Source: Pyrocephalus nanus
Lineage: Eukaryota > Chordata > Aves > Passeriformes > Tyrannidae
Direction: 5' to 3'
Assembly (NCBI GenBank): GCA_038380795.1
Contig: CM076268.1
Location: 27,103,501 to 27,167,500 of the forward strand
Length of the DNA stretch: 64,000 nucleotides
Position numbers and translations under genes: made by a program. Within the stretch, counting starts at the first letter, position 1. Every line of letters begins with the position of its first letter. The notes beneath the pieces were generated by a model, which worked only from the letters and a program-made list of their open reading frames with translations, was not told where the DNA came from and searched no databases. Shown here one piece after another: positions 60,336-64,000 of this stretch.

Positions 60336-63300
60336 TCTCATACTGTGGTGCTTGAGGTGATGTGAGTTCTTCAAGGAGAACAGCATTGTCTAGGTCTGGT
60401 TTCAGTCTTGGTCAAATAAAGTCAATGTGCCCAGGAGAAAATAAAGTCATTTGCTGTTTGCTGAAGATGAATTAAGTAAAACTCAACTTCTGCTCTTCCA
60501 TTCCTGTATACATGCAAAGCTGATAGCTGAGAATCATGGCCATCGTTCTGTGAGAAGAAATGGGTGTAGATTCATGCCTATTAATGCAAATGTATAAAAC
60601 TGGGGTAAAATTTAGCATATTGTGAGGTCTCTGCTCTCCTCCTGGAGGAGGTAATCTTCACCCATACTCTAGATCAAGGCAAAGAGGCCCTTTATACCAC
60701 TGAGTTCTGCAAATACAGCTTCTCAGTGCTCAGATGGTGGCTATCAATCATTATAACTTAGATTAGCTCTCAAGTCCATGCAAAAACAAATCTCTCCAGT
60801 CCTCTTGCTTGTCACCACTATTGATGAGCATCAGTCAGAAGTTTCACTTCCTTTGATAATGTCATTTTAGGTGTTTGTTTCAAACTTTCATGATGCATAA
60901 CCTCTCATGGAAAGTGACAAGTGGTACATTTTTATAGTACAGGTGATGCTGAACTGGAATTTTGGAAACACGTGTTTTGCACAATACTTTCTCAGTACTC
61001 TCAGAATCAGAACAGGTAAAACTGGAGCTTGTGATGTACTAATAGTTGGTGCTGAAGTAATATATCTACTTACTATTTATATATTCAGTGCAGGAAACTG
61101 TCTGCCTTTAGAATTGCTGCTAAATACAGCAGTGTGTTCAGGAACTGCAGAACCCCAAGTCATATTTATATGCAGGTAGCCAAGCAGATGAGCTCAGTGC
61201 CATGGATAGCTGACTAGGCATCACCTCAGATCTGTAGCTGGCAAAATTCCAATGTTTTTGCAAATAAGCAGCTTTGAGCAGTATAGAGACTGCAGAGCTC
61301 AAGACTGGCATCAATTCAATGGCTCGTGGCTCTCCCAATACAGCAGTAACATGAACAGTATATGCAGCTGTGTGTACAGTGAATCCAAGGCCATTTCTAT
61401 CAGCACTCATAACAGGGACCTCTGGCACAACTAATTTCACATTCCTACTGCTCCTCTGGAGCACTAGGACATACGCTCACAAAATGTCCAGTTTCATGAA
61501 GGGTTTGTACTCAATTTCTTGTGCAGGATATCCATTTCCAAGATACTGTGTATATAGACTGTATATACTGTGAGTATATATAAACAACTATACGGTGATA
61601 GCCAAGTTTTCCCTATGTGTTTGGAGCCTCCTGAGCATGTGTCTGCAGCACTGTAATTTTCCATAGGCTGCATTTTAAACCCCCATCTGGAACAGCTGCA
61701 CAGCTTGAACAGTGCTTGCTGCACCCTGGCTTACCCTTTTCACTCCTGCCGTTGCTGACTCAGTTGATAAGCAATGCCTCCAGCCTCTGGAGTGTCAAGC
61801 CTGATTCAGGCAGTAAACCCTCTCCAAAGTGAGGGGTAATTGTTTTTCTCTGTAAGGTGATCTCAAATAACTTTGTCTGGCATGTTTCCAGACCCACATG
61901 TGATGGTCAGCTCTCATGATACTACAGTGTCATGTCCTGCATGTTTTCCATAGTCCCTTTCCAAACTGGCAAACTTTAGTGTTCATCTGCAGCACTTGCT
62001 TCAAGTACATAACAAACATCATTATTCCAAGAGTACAGTACCATGTTTATCAGCAGCTTGGGAAAGTGTATATGGATTGCACTTGTCTTTGTCTCCACCT
62101 AAGTTTGCACTTTCCTCAGGAACAACCCTTGCACTGGTTGTGAACATACAGTATCCAGAAATGAGTATTATACTGGTCAAGCAACAGGAAAGCTACTAGT
62201 ACAGGTGGAAGTAGAGAAACTGAGAAATTTACTTCAATAAGTAAAGCAACAGTAAGCTTGGCATACCTGTAGTTGGTGGTAATATATGCAGATGCACATG
62301 GAGAAACAAGCCCATAAGGAAGGGAGGGTAACGGATGTTTGGGGCTTTTACCTCAGGGGAGATGAGCAGAGAAAATCCTACACTTCACCAATCTGTTGGT
62401 AGGAAAATTATTATTAGTACAGAGAAGCTGTTACTAAGAAAGAGGACAACTGTAGTCTGTTCCTTTGAACTTTGCATGGGCTGGCTCACGGTGGCTTTGG
62501 GCAGAGAAGGAGCATGCCTGAGAGCAGCTCAGCGTCACCCTTCTTCCAGCTATAGGAAGTAAAATCTATTTCTGGGGAATGAGCTACCCCTCACTTGCTG
62601 AGCGAGGTCAGCCCTGCCAAGATCGAGCCCCAGAGCCCTCCATCTGCAGAGGAGTGCTTTTAGTGATGATACTAAAAAGATGTCCAGATGCTCTTCCTGT
62701 TTTGCATTTTCAGGCTGCTGCCAAACCAACTGGGAAGCCACACTGTACAGATGAGGCAAGTCATCTCGTGTATAAATCTGTGTGCAGTTCATAACGCGTG
62801 CCTTTATTTTCCAGCAAACTTTCTTTTAAAGGTCAAACCAGAAATTTGGGAAGGGATTTTGTCTCTCTCAAGGACAAAATGCTTCATCTCAGTTATGGTA
62901 CCCAGTTGCTTACCCGGAGTGTTAAGCTGGATCCTGTTGGAGAAGAAATGTTCAGCAGGAGAGAGTTTAAAAGTAATTAGCAACAGGGGAAGTCAAAAAG
63001 TGAGCTTTAGTACAAGTGAAAACTAGTACATAATAATGATTAACTAGAGAGATAATATGTAAGTGGAGAAAGGAACAGATAATTTATCAAGATAAACAAT
63101 AAGATAGTTAAAATTAAGGGGAATAGAGGAAGAGATAATTAAAATCCAGTATTGTTAAATACAAAACCACACTTTGCAGTAGCTAGATATTTATTTTTTA
63201 ATAGAGCCCAACTGAGCGATTGAGGGAATGCAAGGTATTGGTAAAAAGCTCCTAAAAGAACTGTGAAGCATCAGTGAAAAGGTATCCTTTAGGAGATATT

Positions 63301-64000
63301 TAATCTATGTGTAAACAAAATTGTTTTGCTTCTATTTTGCCATCAGCAGAGAAAATTGCAGTACGTCTCTATTTGTCTGCATCTTTGTAACCTCTAACAG
63401 GATGCAAATGGAGGATAAGAATGCGATGCTGGTACAAGTCAGAAGTAGGGAATTTTTAGTGCATTTTGTCTTAATGGTATGAAACTCATACCAGTGTACA
63501 GTACAAAAGATTACAAAAGGTATATAAAATAAGGTGTAGAAAGCAACGAATGCCACCATGCTACAAGAAGGCAAGCAAAGGAGATGAGAAACAAAGAGGA
63601 TGTAAGAAATGGAACCAGCTCCTCTGTCCTGAATCAGAGTTTTGGTTTTTTGTTTGTTTGTTCATTTGAGGCTCTTTGTTTGTTTTTTAGCATTTTAATA
63701 TTAAATCAAATTAGGTTGCTAATAACATAGTGTGTACCAAAATTTTGGTGATGAGAAAGCAAGCAAATTTGAGCTTCTCTAAAGACATACCCTTTCTACC
63801 CTGATTCTTAGCAAAAGTCCATTTCTGAGTATAAATATTGTTGGAACATGAGTTTGGAGCCATATACAGTCTCCAGAGGTACAGTATATGTTTATACAAT
63901 TCCTGTGATTTAGAGGTGTCTGATTATATTTTAAATTATTGTATAATTACAATTTTGGCATGGCTACATGTTACATGCTAGTCTTAAGGACTACTTTATT
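60336..64000. other. AT-rich non-coding stretch to the right edge
   Basis: No gene or repeat family recognised. Two overlapping plus-strand open frames near 62.6-63.0 kb (112 and 71 codons) have no splice signals or resemblance to known proteins. Confidence 0.45.

Overview
The window looks like about 64 kb of AT-rich, mostly non-coding nuclear DNA from a bird. The evidence is many truncated CR1 LINE 3' ends (several with the repeated ATTCTATG-type tail), two solo LTRs of avian ERVL type, very few SINEs (only old MIR scraps) and no bacterial gene organisation. Open reading frames are short (longest about 125 codons), start at random and lie on both strands, as expected by chance in intronic or intergenic vertebrate DNA. 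I see no rRNA, tRNA, CRISPR array, operon or complete protein-coding gene. The repeat calls rest on remembered family consensus, because no search could be run.

Left end (1-5 kb): the best candidate for real coding sequence is a minus-strand exon at 1811-1626. It has a strong splice acceptor, an ATG in good Kozak context directly after an in-frame stop, 58 open codons, and a CAG|GTAAGC donor. If real, it is the first coding exon of a minus-strand gene that continues off the left edge. Its 5' untranslated exon(s) would lie to the right, and much of this window would be a long 5' intron or upstream sequence. I do not recognise the protein.

Repeat landscape: an ERVL-type solo LTR (plus strand) is at 5084-5658. 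A 1,391-bp solo LTR (minus strand) is at 15576-16966, with perfect 15-bp inverted ends and a perfect 5-bp target duplication (TTCAC). A hAT/Charlie-like MITE is at 18493-18752 with a decayed 8-bp target duplication. CR1 fragments are at 9.9-10.7, 20.8, 22.3, 30.1-30.6, 33.5, 35.5-35.8, 39.3 and 60.1-60.3 kb. MIR relics are at 23.5, 31.6 and possibly 56.6 kb.

Non-repeat signals: locally CpG-retaining stretches stand out against the depleted background at 13.7-14.35, 38.0-38.3 and 58.85-59.06 kb. The first contains an old self-complementary amniote repeat motif. They are candidates for conserved regulatory elements or unrecognised exons. The rest (large parts of 23.6-30, 40-60 and 60.4-64 kb) shows only AT-rich unique sequence and simple repeats.

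I found no convincing undescribed multi-gene system. The items most worth checking are the 1.6-kb exon, the intact long LTR with its hairpin cluster, and the CpG-retaining islands.
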